From: Hippasteria phrygiana
Lineage: Eukaryota > Echinodermata > Asteroidea > Valvatida > Goniasteridae
Length of the DNA: 64,000 bases
Assembly: GCA_037893225.1 (NCBI GenBank)
Contig: JAZGUH010000103.1
Location: 930,001 to 994,000, forward strand
Reading direction: 5' to 3'
The translations under genes and the position numbers were made by a program. The notes under the pieces were generated by a model, which ran no database searches, was not told the DNA's origin, and worked only from the letters and a program-made list of their open reading frames with translations. Shown here one piece after another: positions 13,401-27,348 of the stretch (position 1 is the stretch's first letter; each line of letters starts with the position of its first letter).

Positions 13401-15689
13401 TAATCTTGATACTGATGGAAAGAGGGACTCATCAGTAACATTTAGACTAATCTCCAGCTCCTCAGACTCAAATTCAGCCAAATGATGGCCGAGATAAGCG
13501 AGTAGGTTTTTCAAACAAATTGTTCTCCATTTCCGCATAAGTGCACATGCTATACAATGGACTAGCCGAGACCCCCACAACGCAATTTAGGCCCCACATG
13601 AGGGCGTTTTTCGGTCTGACATTGAACGAAATTGCGCATAATCTTGATACTGATGGAAAGAGGGACTCATCAGTAACATTTAGACTAATCTCCAGCTCCT
13701 CAGACTCAAGTTTAGCCAAATGATGGCCGAGATAAGCGAGTAGGTTTTTCAAACAAATTTTTCTCCATTCCCGCATAAATGCACATGCTATACAATGCAC
13801 GAGCAGAGACCCCCACCACGCTACTTGGGCCCCAAATGAGGGCGTTTTTCGATCTGACATTGAACGAAATTGCGGACAATCTTGATATTGATGGAAAGAG
13901 GGACTCCTCAGCAACATCCATACCATTTTCCAGCTCAACAGACTCCAGTTCAGCCGAATGATGGCCGAGATAAGCGAGTATTTTTTTTCGAACTGATTTT
14001 TTCTGCATTCCCGCATGAGTGTACATGCTATACAATGGACTAGCCGAGACCCCAACCACGCAACTTGGGCCCCAAATGAGAGCGTTTTTCGGTCTGACAT
14101 TGAACGAAATTGCGCACAATCTTAATACTGTTGGAAAGAGGGACTACTCAGCAACATCCATACCAATTTCCAGCTCCACAGACGCAAGTTCAGGAGAATG
14201 ATGGCCGAGATCAGCCAGTAGGTTTTTCGAAAGAATTTTCTGCATTTCCGCATAAGTGCACATGCTATACAATGGACTAGCCGAGACCCCCACCACGCAA
14301 TTTAGGCCCCACATGAGGGCGTTTTTCGGTCTGACATTGAACGAAATTGCGCATAATCTTGATACTGATGGAAAGAGGGACTCATCAGTAACATTTAGAC
14401 TAATCTCCAGCTCCTCAGACTCACGTTTAGCCAAATGATGGCCGAGATAAGCGAGTAGGTTTTTCAAACAAATTTGTCTCCATTCCCGCATCAGTGCACA
14501 TGCTATACAATGGACTAGCCGAGACCCCCACAACGCAATTTAGGCCCCACATCAGGGCGTTTTTCGGTCTGACATTGAACGAAATTGCGCATAATCTTGA
14601 TACTGATGGAAAGAGGGACTCATCAGTAACATTTAGACTAATCTCCAGCTCCTCAGACTCAAGTTTAGCCAAATGATGGCCGAGATAAGCGAGTAGGTTT
14701 TTCAAACAAATTTTTCTCCATTCCCGCATAAGTGCACATGCTATACAATGGACTAGCCAAGACCCCCACCACGCAATTTAGGCCCCACATGAGGGCGTTT
14801 TTCGGTCTGACATTGAACGAAATTGCGCATAATCTTGATACTGATGGAAAGAGGGACTCCTCAGCAACATCCATACCAATTTCCAGCTCTACAGACCCAA
14901 GTTCAGCAGAATGATGGCCGAGATAAGCGAGTATTTTTTTTCGAACTGATTTTTTCTGCATTTCCGCATGAGTGTACATGCTATACAATGGACTAGCCGA
15001 GACCCCCACAACGCAATTTAGGCCCCAAATGAGGGCGTTTTTCGGTCTGAAATGGAACGAAATTGCGCATAATCTTGATACTGATGGAAAGAGGGACTCA
15101 TCAGTAACATTTAGACTAATCTCCAGCTCCTCAGACTCAAGTTCAGCCAAATGATGGCCGAGATAAGCGAGTAGGTTTTTCAAACAAATTGTTCTCCATT
15201 TCCGCATAAGTGCACATGCTTTACAATGGACTAGCCGAGACCCCCACCACGCAACTTGGGCCCCAAATGAGGGCGTTTTTCGATCTGACATTGAACGAAA
15301 TTGCGCACAATCTTGATATTGATGGAAAGAGGGACTCCTCAGCAACATCCAGACCAATCTCCAGCTCCGCAGGCCCAAGTTCAGCCAAATGATGGCCGAG
15401 ATAAGCGAGTAGTATTTTTCGAACTGATTTTGTCTGCATTCCCGCATGAGTGTACATGCTAACAATGGACTAGCCGAGAACCCCACCACGCAACTTAGGC
15501 CCCAAATGAGGGCGTTTTTCGGTCTGACGTTAAACGAAATTGCGCACAATCTTGATACTGATGGAAAGAGGGACTCCTCAGCAACATCCATACCAATTTC
15601 CAGCTCCACAGACGCCAGTTCAGCCGAATAATGGCCGAGATAAGCGAGTATTTTTTTTTCGAACTGATTTTTTCTGCATTCCCGCATGA
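10440..15689 (+). repeat. Two tandem copies of a 2625-bp, 11-monomer higher-order repeat
   Basis: Marker monomers lie at 10440, 13065 and 15690, exactly 2625 bp apart. The eleven monomer subtypes between them appear in the same order in both copies, with scattered single-base differences. This is the clearest higher-order unit in the window. Confidence 0.9.
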
Positions 15690-17601
15690 GTGCACATGCT
15701 ATACAATGGACTAGCCGAGACCCCAAACACGCAACTTGGGCCCCAAATGAGAGCGTTTTTCGGTCTGACATTGAACGAAATTGCGCACAATCTTAATACT
15801 GTTGGAAAGAGGGACTCCTCAGCAACATCCAGACCATTTTCCAGCTCCACAGACCCAAGTTCAGGAGAATGATGGCCGAGATAAGCCAGTAGGTTTTTTA
15901 AAAGAATTTTTCTGCATTTCCGCATCAGTGCACATGCTATACAATGGACTAGCCGAGACCCCCACCACGCAATTTAGGCCGCACATCAGGGCGTTTTTCG
16001 GTCTGACATTGAACGAAATTGCGCATAATCTTGATACTGATGGAAAGAGGGACTCATCAGTAACATTTAGACTAATCTCCAGCTCCTCAGACTCAAATTC
16101 AGCCAAATGATGGCAGAGATAAGCGAGTAGGTTTTTCAAACAAATTGTTCTCCATTTCCGCATCAGTGCACATGCTATACAATGGACTAGCCGAGACCCC
16201 CACCACGCAACTTGGGCCCCAAATGAGGGCGTTTTTCGATCTGACATTGAACGAAATTGCGCACAATCTTGATATTGATGGAAAGAGGGACTCCTCAGCA
16301 ACATCCAGACCAATCTCCAGCTCCGCAGGCCCAAGTTCAGCCAAATGATGGCCGAGATAAGCGAGTAGTATTTTTCGAACTGATTTTGTCTGCATTCCCG
16401 CATGAGTGTACATGCTAACAATGGACTAGCCGAGAACCCCACCACGCAACTTAGGCCCCAAATGAGGGCGTTTTTCGGTCTGACGTTAAACGAAATTGCG
16501 CACAATCTTGATACTGATGGAAAGAGGGACTCCTCAGCAACATCCATACCAATTTCCAGCTCCACAGACGCCAGTTCAGCCGAATAATGGCCGAGATAAG
16601 CGAGTATTTTTTTTTCGAACTGATTTTTTCTGCATTCCCGCATGAGTGCACATGCTATACAATGGACTAGCCGAGACCCCAAACACGCAACTTGGGCCCC
16701 AAATGAGAGCGTTTTTCGGTCTGACATTGAACGAAATTGCGCACAATCTTAATACTGTTGGAAAGAGGGACTCCTCAGCAACATCCAGACCATTTTCCAG
16801 CTCCACAGACCCAAGTTCAGGGGAATGATGGCTGAGATAAGCCAGTAGGTTTTTTAAAAGAATTTTTCTGCATTTCCGCATCAGTGCACATGCTATACAA
16901 TGGACTAGCCGAGACCCCCACCACGCAATTTAGGCCGCACATCAGGGCGTTTTTCGGTCTGACATTGAACGAAATTGCGCATAATCTTGATACTGATGGA
17001 AAGAGGGACTCATCAGTAACATTTAGACTAATCTCCAGCTCCTCAGACTCAAATTCAGCCAAATGATGGCAGAGATAAGCGAGTAGGTTTTTCAAACAAA
17101 TTGTTCTCCATTTCCGCATCAGTGCACATGCTATACAATGGACTAGCCGAGACCCCCACCACGCAACTTGGGCCCCAAATGAGGGCGTTTTTCGATCTGA
17201 CATTGAACGAAATTGCGCACAATCTTGATATTGATGGAAAGAGGGACTCCTCAGCAACATCCAGACCAATCTCCAGCTCCGCAGGCCCAAGTTCAGCCAA
17301 ATGATGGCCGAGATAAGCGAGTAGTATTTTTCGAACTGATTTTGTCTGCATTCCCGCATGAGTGTACATGCTAACAATGGACTAGCCGAGAACCCCACCA
17401 CGCAACTTAGGCCCCAAATGAGGGCGTTTTTCGGTCTGACGTTAAACGAAATTGCGCACAATCTTGATACTGATGGAAAGAGGGACTCCTCAGCAACATC
17501 CATACCAATTTCCAGCTCCACAGACGCCAGTTCAGCCGAATAATGGCCGAGATAAGCGAGTATTTTTTTTTCGAACTGATTTTGTCTGCATTCCCGCATG
17601 A
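15690..17601 (+). repeat. Two tandem copies of a 956-bp, 4-monomer higher-order repeat
   Basis: Marker monomers lie at 15690, 16646 and 17602, exactly 956 bp apart. The two copies are nearly identical. The quadruplet resembles an 11-mer with seven monomers removed, so it may come from the neighbouring 2625-bp unit by unequal exchange. Confidence 0.88.
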
Positions 17602-20600
17602 GTGCACATGCTATACAATGGACTAGCCGAGACCCCAAACACGCAACTTGGGCCCCAAATGAGAGCGTTTTTCGGTCTGACATTGAACGAAATTGCGTAC
17701 AATCTTAATACTGTTGGAAAGAGGGACTCCTCAGCAACATCCAGACCATTTTCCAGCTCCACAGACCCAAGTTCAGGAGAATGATGGCCGAGATAAGCCA
17801 GTAGGTTTTTTAAAAGAATTTGTCTGCATTTCCGCATCAGTGCACATGCTATACAATGGACTAGCCGAGACCCCCACCACGCAATTTAGGCCGCACATCA
17901 GCTCGTTTTTCGGTCTGACATTGAACGAAATTGCGCATAATCTTGATACTGATGGAAAGAGGGACTCATCAGTAACATTTAGACTAATCTCCAGCTCCTC
18001 AGACTCAAGTTTAGCCAAATGATGGCCGAGATAAGCGAGTAGGTTTTTCAAACAAATTTTTCTCCATTCCCGCAAAAGTGCACATGCTATACAATGGACT
18101 AGCCGAGACCCCCACCACGCAATTTAGGCCCCACATGAGGGCGTTTTTCGGTCTGACATTGAACGAAATTGCGCATAATCTTGATACTGATGGAAAGAGG
18201 GACTCATCAGTAACATTTAGACTAATCTCCAGCTCCTCAGACTCAAGTTCAGCCAAATGATGGCCGAGATAAGCGAGTAATATTTTTCGAACCGATTTTG
18301 TCTGCATTCCCGCATGAGTGTACATGCTAACAATGGACTAGCCGAGAACCTCACCACGCAACTTAGGCCCCAAATGAGGGCGTTTTTCGGTCTGACGTTA
18401 AACGAAATTGCGCACAATCTTGATACTGATGGAAAGAGGGACTCCTCAGCAACATCCATACCAATTTCCAGCTCTACAGACCCAAGTTCAGCAGAATGAT
18501 GGCCGAGATAAGCGAGTATTTTTTTTCGAACTGATTTTTTCTGCATTTCCGCATGAGTGTACATGCTATACATTGGACTAGCCGAGACCCCCACAACGCA
18601 ATTTAGGCCCCACATGAGGGCGTTTTTCGGTCTGAAATGGAACGAAATTGCGCATAATCTTGATATTGATGGAAAGAGGGACTCCTCAGCAACATCCAGA
18701 CCAATCTCCAGCTCCGCAGGCCCAAGTTCAGCCAAATGATGGCCGAGATAAGGGAGTAGTATTTTTCGAACTGATTTTGTCTGCATTCCCGCATGAGTGT
18801 ACATGCTAACAATGGACTAGCCGAGAACCCCACCACGCAACTTAGGCCCCACATGAGGGCGTTTTTCGATCTGACGTTAAACGAAATTGCGCACAATCTT
18901 GATATTGATGGAAAGAGGGACTCCTCAGCAACATCCATACCATTTTCCAGCTCAACAGACTCCAGTTCAGCCGAATGATGGCCGAGATAAGCGAGTATTT
19001 TTTTTGGAACTGATTTTTTCTGCATTCCCGCATGAGTGTACATGCTATACAATGGACTAGCCGAGACCCCAACCACGCAACTTGGGCCCCAAATGAGAGC
19101 GTTTTTCGGTCTGACATTGAACGAAATTGCGCACAATCTTAATACTGTTGGAAAGAGGGACTACTCAGCAACATCCATACCAATTTCCAGCTCCACAGAC
19201 GCAAGTTCAGGAGAATGATGGCCGAGATCAGCCAGTAGGTTTTTCGAAAGAATTTTCTGCATTTCCGCATAAGTGCACATGCTATACAATGGACTAGCCG
19301 AGACCCCCACCACGCAATTTAGGCCCCACATAAGGGCGTTTTTCGGTCTGACATTGAACGAAATTGCGCATAATCTTGATACTGATGGAAAGAGGGACTC
19401 ATCAGTAACATTAAGACTAATCTCCAGCTCCTCAGACTCAAGTTTAGCCAAATGATGGCCGAGATAAGGGAGTAGGTTTTTCAAACAAATTTTTCTCCAT
19501 TCCCGCATAAGTGCACATGCTATACAATGGACTAGCCGAGACCCGCACAACGCAACTTGGGTCCCAAATGAGGGCGTTTTTAGATCTGACATTGAACGAA
19601 ATTGCGGACAATCTTGATATTGATGGAAAGAGGGACTCCTCAGCAACATCTAGACCAATTTCCAGCTCCGCAGGCCCAAGTTCAGCCGAATGATGGCCGA
19701 GATAAGCGAGTAGTATTTTTCGAACTGATTTTGTCTGCATTCCCGCATGAGTGTACATGCTAACAATGGACTAGCCGAGAACCCCACCACGCAACTTAGG
19801 CCCCAAATGAGGGCGTTTTTCGGTCTGACGTTAAACGAAATTGCGCACAATCTTGATACTGATGGAAAGAGGGACTCCTCAGCAACATCCATACCAATTT
19901 CCCGCTCTACAGACCCAAGTTCAGCAGAATGATGGCCGAGATAAGCGAGTATTTTTTTTCGAACTGATTTTTTCTGCATTTCCGCATGAGTGTACATGCT
20001 ATACATTGGACTAGCCGAGACCCCCACCACGCAATTTAGGCCCCACATGAGGGCGTTTTTCGGTCTGACATTGAACGAAATTGCGCATAATCTTGATACT
20101 GATGGAAAGAGGGACTCATCAGTAACATTTAGACTAATCTCCAGCTCCTCAGACTCAAGTTCAGCCAAATGATGGCCGAGATAAGCGAGTAGGTTTTTCA
20201 AACAAATTTTTCTCCATTCCCGCATAAGTGCACATGCTATACAATGGACTAGCCGAGACCCCAACCACGCAACTTGGGCCCCAAATGAGGGCGTTTTTCG
20301 ATCTGACATTGAACGAAATTGCGAACAATCTTGATATTGATGGAAAGAGGGACTCCTCAGCAACATCCAGACCAATTTCCAGCTCCGCAGGCCCAAGTTC
20401 AGCCAAATGATGGCCGAGATAAGCGAGTAGTATTTTACGAACTGATTTTGTCTGCATTCCCGCATGAGTGTACCTGCTAACAATGGACTAGCCGAGAACC
20501 CCAACACGCAACTTAGGCCCCAAATGAGTGCGTTTTTCGGTCTGACGTTGAACAAAATTGCGCAAAATCTGTACTGATTGAAAGAGGGACTCATCAGTAA

Positions 20601-23600
20601 CATTTAGACCAATCTCCAGCTCCTCAGACTCAAGTTCAGCCAAATGATGGCCGAGATAAGCGAGTAGGTTTTTCAAACAAATTTTTCTCCATTCCCGCAT
20701 AAGTGCACATGCTATACAATGGACTAGCCGAGACCCCCACCACGCAACTTGGGCCCCAAATGAGGGCGTTTTTCGATCTGACATTGAACGAAATTGCGGA
20801 CAATCTTGATATTGATGGAAAGAGGGACTCCTCAGCAACATCCAGACCAATTTCCAGCTCCGCAGGCCCAAGTTCAGCCAAATGATGGCCGAGATAAGCG
20901 AGTAGTATTTTTCGAACTGATTTTGTCTCCATTCCCGCATAAGTGCACATGCTATACAATGGACTAGCCGAGACCCCCACCACGCAACTTGGGCCCCGAA
21001 TGAGGGCGTTTTTCGATCTGACATTGAACGAAATTGCGGACAATCTTGATATTGATGGAAAGAGTGACTCCTCAGCAACATCCAGACCAATTTCCAGCTC
21101 CGCAGGCCCAAGTTCAGCCAAATGATGGCCGAGATAAGCGAGTAGTATTTTACGAACTGATTTTGTCTGCATTCCCGCATGAGTGTACATGCTAACAATG
21201 AACTAGCCGAGAACCCCACGCAACTTAGGCCCCAAATGAGGGCGTTTTTCGGTCTGAAATTGAACGAAATTGCGCATAATCTTGATACTGATGGAAAGAG
21301 GGACTCATCAGTAACATTTAGACTAATCTCCAGCTCCTCAGACTCAAGTTCAGCCAAATGATGGCCGAGATAAGCGAGTAGGTTTTTGTAACGAATGTTT
21401 CTGCATTCCCACATAAGTGCACATGCTGTACAATGGACTAGCCGAGACCCCCACCACGCAACTTGGGCCCCAAATGAGGGCGTTTTTCGGTCTGAAATTG
21501 AACGAAATTGCGCATAATCTTGATACTGATGGAAAGAGGGACTCATCAGTAACATTTAGACTAATCTCCAGCTCCTCAGACTCAAGTTCAGCCAAATGAT
21601 GGCCGAGATAAGCGAGTAGGTTTTTCTAACGAATGTTTCTGCATTCCCGCATAAGTGCACATGCTATACAATGTACGAGCCGAGACCCCCACCACGCAAC
21701 TTGGGCCCCAAATGAGGGTGTTTTTCGGTCTGACATTGAACGAAATTGCGCACAATCTTGATACTGTTGGAAAGAGGGACTCCTCAGCAACATCCATACT
21801 AATTTCCAGCTCCACAGACGCCAGTTCAGCCGAATGATGGCCGAGACAAGCGAGTAGGTTTTTCTAACGAATGTTTCTGCATTCCCGCATAAGTGCACAT
21901 GCTATACAATGTACTAGCCGAGACCCCCACCACGCAACTTGGGCCCCACATGAGGGCGTTTTTCGGTCTGACATTGAACGAAATTGCGCATAATCTTGAT
22001 ACTGATGGAAAGAGGGACTCCTCAGCAACATCCAGACCAATTTCCAGCTCCGCAGGCCCAAGTTCAGCCGAATGATGGCCGAGATAAGCGAGTAGTATTT
22101 TTCGAACTGATTTTGTCTCCATTCCCGCATAAGTGCACATGCTATACAATGGACTAGCCGAGACCCCCACCACGCAACTTGGGCACCAAATGAGGGCGTT
22201 TTTCGATCTGACATTGAACGAAATTGCGGACAATCTTGATATTGATGGAAAGAGGGACTCCTCAGCAACATCCAGACCAATTTCCAGCTCCGCAGGCCCA
22301 AGTTCAGCCAAATGATGGCCGAGATAAGCGAGTAGTATTTTACGAACTGATTTTGTCTGCATTCCCGCATGAGTGTACATGCTAACAATGGACTAGCCGA
22401 GAACCCCACGCAACTTAGGCCCCAAATGAGGGCGTTTTTCGGTCTGACGTTGAACAAAATTGCGCACAATCTTTACTGATTGAAAGAGGGACTCATCAGT
22501 AACATTTAGACCAATCTCCAGCTCCTCAGACTCAAGTTCAGCCAAATGATGGCCGAGATAAGCGAGTAGGTTTTTCAAACAAATTTTTCTCCATTCCCGC
22601 ATAAGTGCACATGCTATACAATGGACTAGCCGAGACCCCCACCACGCAACTTGGGCCCCAAATGAGGGCGTTTTTCGGTCTGAAATCGAACGAAATTGCG
22701 CATAATCTTGATACTGATGGAAAGAGGGACTCATCAGTAACATTTAGACTAATCTCCAGCTCCTCAGACTCAAGTTCAGCCAAATGATGGCCGAGATAAG
22801 CGAGTAGGTTTTTCTAACGAATGTTTCTGCATTCCCGCATGAGTGCACATGCTATACAATGGACTAGCCGAGACCCCCACCACGCAACTTGGGCCCCAAA
22901 TGAGGGCGTTTTTCGGTCTGACATTGAACGAAATTGCGCACAATCTTGATACTGTTGGAAAGAGGGACTCCTCAGCAACATCCATACTAATTTCCAGCTC
23001 CACAGACGCCAGTTCAGCCAAATGATGGCCGAGATAAGCGAGTATTTTTTTTCGAACTGATTTTTTATGCATTCCCGCATGAGTGTACATGCTATACAAT
23101 GGACTAGCCGAGACCCCCACCACGCAACTTGGGCCCCACATGAGGGCGTTTTTCGGTCTGACATTGAACGAAATTGCGCATAATCTTGATACTGTTGGAA
23201 AGAGGGACTCCTCAGCAACATCCAGAACAATCTCCAGCTCTATAGACCACAGGTTAGCCGAATGATGGCCGAGACAAGCGAGTAGGTTTTTCTAACGAAT
23301 GTTTCTGCATTCCCGCATAAGTGCACATGCTATACAATGGACTAGCCGAGACCCCCACCACGCAACTTGGGCCCCAAATGATGGCGTTTTTCGATCTGGT
23401 GTTAAACGAAATTGCGCACAATCTTGATACTGTTAGAAAAAACGACTCCTCAGCAACATCCAGAACAATCTCCAGCTCCTCAGACCCAAGTTCAGCCGAA
23501 TGATGGCCGAGATAAGCGAGTAGGTTTTTCAAAAGAATTTGTCTGCATTTCCGCATAAGTGCACATGTTATACAATGGACTAGCCAAGACCCGAACCACG

Positions 23601-24213
23601 CAACTTGGGCCCCAAATGAGAGCGTTTTTCGGTCTGACGTTAAACGAAATTGCGCACAATCTTAATACTGTTGGAAAGAGGGACTCCTCAGCAACATCCA
23701 GACCAATTTCCAGCTCCACAGACCCAAGTTCAGGAGAATGATGGCCGAGACAAGCGAGTAGGTTTTTCGGACAAATGTTCTGCATTCTCGCATAAGTGTA
23801 CATACTATACAATGGACTAGCCGAGACCCCCACCACGCAACTTGGGCCCCACATGAGGGCGTTTTTCGGTCTGACATTGAACGAAATTGCGCATAATCTT
23901 GATACTGATGGAAAGAGGGACTCATCAGCAAATCCAGACCAATCTGCAGCTCCTCAGACCCACGTTCAGCCAAATGATGGCAAAGACAAGCGAGTAGGTT
24001 TTTCGAACAACATTTTCTGCATTCTCGAATAAGTGCACATGCTATACAATGGACTAGCCGAGACCCCCACCACGCAACTTGGGCCCCAAATGAGGGCGTT
24101 TTTCGGTCTGACATTGAACAAAATTGCGCACAACCTTGATACTGATGGAAAGAGGGACTCCTCAGCAACATCCAGACCAATTTCCATCTCCGCAGGCCCA
24201 AGTTCAGCTAAAT

Positions 24214-24242
24214 CGTCTCCGTTTCCACGAAGTGACGAATCC
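24214..24242 (+). repeat. Left terminal inverted repeat of the 13.85-kb element
   Basis: Twenty-nine bases that match the reverse complement of 38031-38059 at 26 positions. The AAAT target duplication directly precedes it. Confidence 0.85.
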
Positions 24243-24441
24243 GCGCACACAGGATAAAAACAGAGTTTTGAGGACATCGCTTTTAAAGTTGGTCACTTTT
24301 TCAAATTGCTATTTCGCCTGTTTTCTTATTAAAAAATTGATATATTTTTCATTAATATGAAAGAGCATAAGTTAAATGACATGACCGACACACATTATCC
24401 ACTACTGGATGCTTAATGAAATAGCTGTTAATTGCGAAACG

Positions 24442-24745
24442 GATTCGTCACTTCGTGAAAACACAAAATGCAGAGCTCAACGGATTCGCCACACACAGCG
24501 CGCGATTCGCCACTTCGTGAAAACGCAAAATGCAGAGCTCAACGGATTCGCCACACACAGCGCGCGATTCGCCACTTCGTGAAAACGCAAAATCAAGAGG
24601 TCAATGGATTCGCCACTTACAACGCGCGATTCGCCACTTCGTGAAAACGCAAAATCAAGAGGTCAATGGATTCGCCACTAATAGCGCGCTGATTCTTCAC
24701 TTCATGAAAACGCAAAACTAAGAGCCGATGAGCGGATTCGCCACA
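24442..24745 (+). repeat. 62-bp subterminal tandem repeats
   Basis: Five units start at 24442, 24504, 24566, 24628 and 24691, each opening GATTCGCCACTTCGTGAAAA or a close variant, followed by CGCAAAAT. The core is the same as the terminal inverted repeat, so these are probably internal transposase-binding sites. Related copies lie at 37790-37900 near the other end. Confidence 0.8.
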
Positions 24746-25384
24746 TGGGATTTGCCATGCGATGTTGAGGTCGAGAAGGAGTTTAAAGATTTACCAAAAC
24801 AAAGTACGTAATGGATGCATTATATATTTTTTTGTGGGGGTGGGCTGCCGAAATTAAAATTAAGCCGCTATTTCCATTAAATACCATCATCTCAGTTTTA
24901 AAGTTTAACTACTTTCCATCCATTTCGCTGTGCCAGTTTTCACGATAAGCAGGTTTAATATTTCATTATTACTAGTTGTTTTGTATTATTATTCTAATTA
25001 TATTCTAATTATTATTCGTTATCATTCAGATATCTCATGCGCTTCATACATCACTTTCACAGTGTGCCGAAAGGTGGTCTGTGGTGTTGGCTAATTAAAG
25101 ACTAATCAAACTTTCCCAATAGTGACAAGAACACAAACAAATTCGGAATAACAGTTGACATCTTTAATCCAAAGACACATTCATTAGCATGTCATAAACA
25201 TTTAGTATTTCCTTTTAATTTAGGAGAAATACAATGTACATGTACTTGGAAGTAAATTAGCTGTGAGTTCATTTTTGACACTACTAAAAAAGTCAAGAAT
25301 CTGACATTTTCCTTTAATTTGTTCACTGCAGCGGCGGCAGTACATGCTTGGCTAAGCACTATAGAATTTGAGATAATGCAATTA

Positions 25385-25556
25385 CAGTCGAACCCTGATA
25401 AGAGTACACGTACTGTTAATACAACAACCTGCTTGTAACAAGGAATAAAATAGTCTTTGGTTTGTCTTTGTTTACCATTACTCATAATACAAGGTACCTG
25501 TTATAACAAGGTAAATTGTAAAGTCTCAAGGACCTTGCTATAAAGGTGTTCGACTG
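25385..25556 (+). mobile_element. pogo/Tigger-like MITE
   Basis: A 172-bp element with inverted ends CAGTCGAAC and GTTCGACTG, flanked by TA on both sides (25383-25384, 25557-25558). CAGTCGAAC-type ends and TA targets are typical of pogo/Tigger-derived MITEs. It has no coding capacity. Confidence 0.7.
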
Positions 25557-27183
25557 TATTGTCCAGTAATTGTGTTTCAGAGTCCAGCTGACTGAGAGGT
25601 ACAAATATTAATAAATAAGTTTGATCCTTTACTTTTTTGAGTAGTATAGATTGTGACTTCTTCACTGGCTCCTTAATATTATAATACACGGATGTGACAT
25701 GGTTACAAATTCATAGCGAATTGTTGTCAAAGGATTTCCTTCAAACTTTTAAAATATTTCACGGATGCTTAAAATCTTAATGAATAATTTTGCGTTATTT
25801 TTTTTCAAACTCGCATTTTATATCTACATTTAAGAAGTTCATTGAGATCAATGCAAACCCCGATGAAGAGGAAACATTTCGATTTTATTTACAGACTAAA
25901 AAATGGGTATTACAAATAGTTTACATGTATTAAACATCTAACTTAAACTTATCTCGTTTTATGTATTTTGTAAATACATGTACACATGTAGATATCAGTG
26001 GTGCATAAGTTCATTGCAATTATTTTTAAACCTCATTGACGATAAAAATCTTGATATTTACAGGCTAAAATAAGTATGATAAACACTCATACAACAATAT
26101 CTCACCATTTGCCTTTAGCCTAGTTTCATTTATTTTAATTCCTGTTGAGTTCTTTTATTTAGTTTTGTATTTTATACATTATCAATAATAAATTATACTT
26201 GTATAATAACAATTGCTTGCACTTGAGAAGAACACAAATTCATATGAATAAAACAGATCCAATTATCTTGTTTTAAATGTTGATAATCAATTCTTTTCTA
26301 ATAGAAATAGAACGTACATTTTTAAGAAGTCTTCACGTGTTATATTGCATGGCAGTCGTTTGGTAATGGGAATTTATAAAAAATGCAGTAAATCATATCA
26401 AAATATACATTAAGAAATTTTGCTTTTGTGGTAAACATCTATTGAGCTAGGATTTTATTATGTTGATTTAATGCGATTTTTTTAATAATCAAATTATAAT
26501 TGAAATAATAATTACCGGCGATGAGTCATTTGGGAGACATTCCCATAGACTTGTGAAATTTGTTTTTTAACTAATGTATCCTACCCCCACGAATGTCGGT
26601 ATATTTATGTTTTGGACCATTATCTATCGATATAACCTATTTGCACTAGTAAAATTCTCACTCCTTAGGGTGGCTGTGACAATTTCATTCGTCTCCCCAA
26701 GGTATAAAAAATGATGACAAAATGTCTCCTTAAGGGACCATTAACAATTATATGCATTTGGTATGGACTTCATAATACCGAATACCCATGGAATATCATA
26801 AGAAACGCAAAAAGTTATGATTTATTTTAAAATCGTTTTACAATTTGAAGGTCTTCTGGGTGAAATAACTAAAGATATGAAAAATCAAATTGCTGAACGA
26901 GTATTTGTTCATAAATGTCGATGTTTTTCCGGATACCTGAAATATACTACATGTAATACAAACATATCTTCCCTTCGTGTAGTCATCTTTAGTTTAATCA
27001 TTTAAATATGTATAAACACAAAGAAAAATGTTTTTAAATACAAATAAAAATAAATTTGTTAGATGTGAGATTAAAATGAGGTGAAAACGCATGTGAATAC
27101 CTCTAATGACTTAATTCAAAAACATCCATTGAAAAAAAAAAGTCATGTAACTAGCACGGAGGCTAATAATACGTTATTTGCAG

Positions 27184-27348
27184 GTTGCAGCCAAGTCCAT
27201 CACAAGCCCATTACAAGTCCTTTCACAAGTCTAGTCAGAAGTAAGAGGGTAAACAATTACAAAGTAATGTTTTTGTGACTCAAGACATGATGCTTTGTGG
27301 TGGACTTGTGATTGACTTGCAGGGACTTGTGATGGACTCGACTACAAC
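27184..27348 (+). mobile_element. 165-bp foldback MITE
   Basis: Imperfect inverted ends of about 45 bases, left GTTGCAGCCAAGTCCATCAC and right ending GATGGACTCGACTACAAC. The arms are rich in CACAAGT words. The superfamily is not recognised. Confidence 0.6.

Larger units (their letters stand above)
1599..24213 (+). repeat. 238-240 bp satellite array, main left block with higher-order repeats
   Basis: About 95 monomers in one orientation. Monomer subtypes differ in fixed words, for example CAACTTGGGCCCCAAATGAG versus CAATTTAGGCCCCACATGAG, and AACATCCAGACC versus AACATTTAGACT. They recur in a set order, giving higher-order repeats. One monomer at about 1857-1882 carries a poly-C tract. The array stops inside a monomer at AAAT (24210-24213), where a large DNA transposon is inserted; the same monomer resumes at 38060. 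Long minus-strand frames of up to 368 codons run through several monomers. I read these as a by-product of low stop density, not genes. Confidence 0.95.

Noticed and set aside
24442..24745. Possible CRISPR array
   Set aside because: The units are contiguous tandem repeats without unique spacers, inside a eukaryotic transposon.
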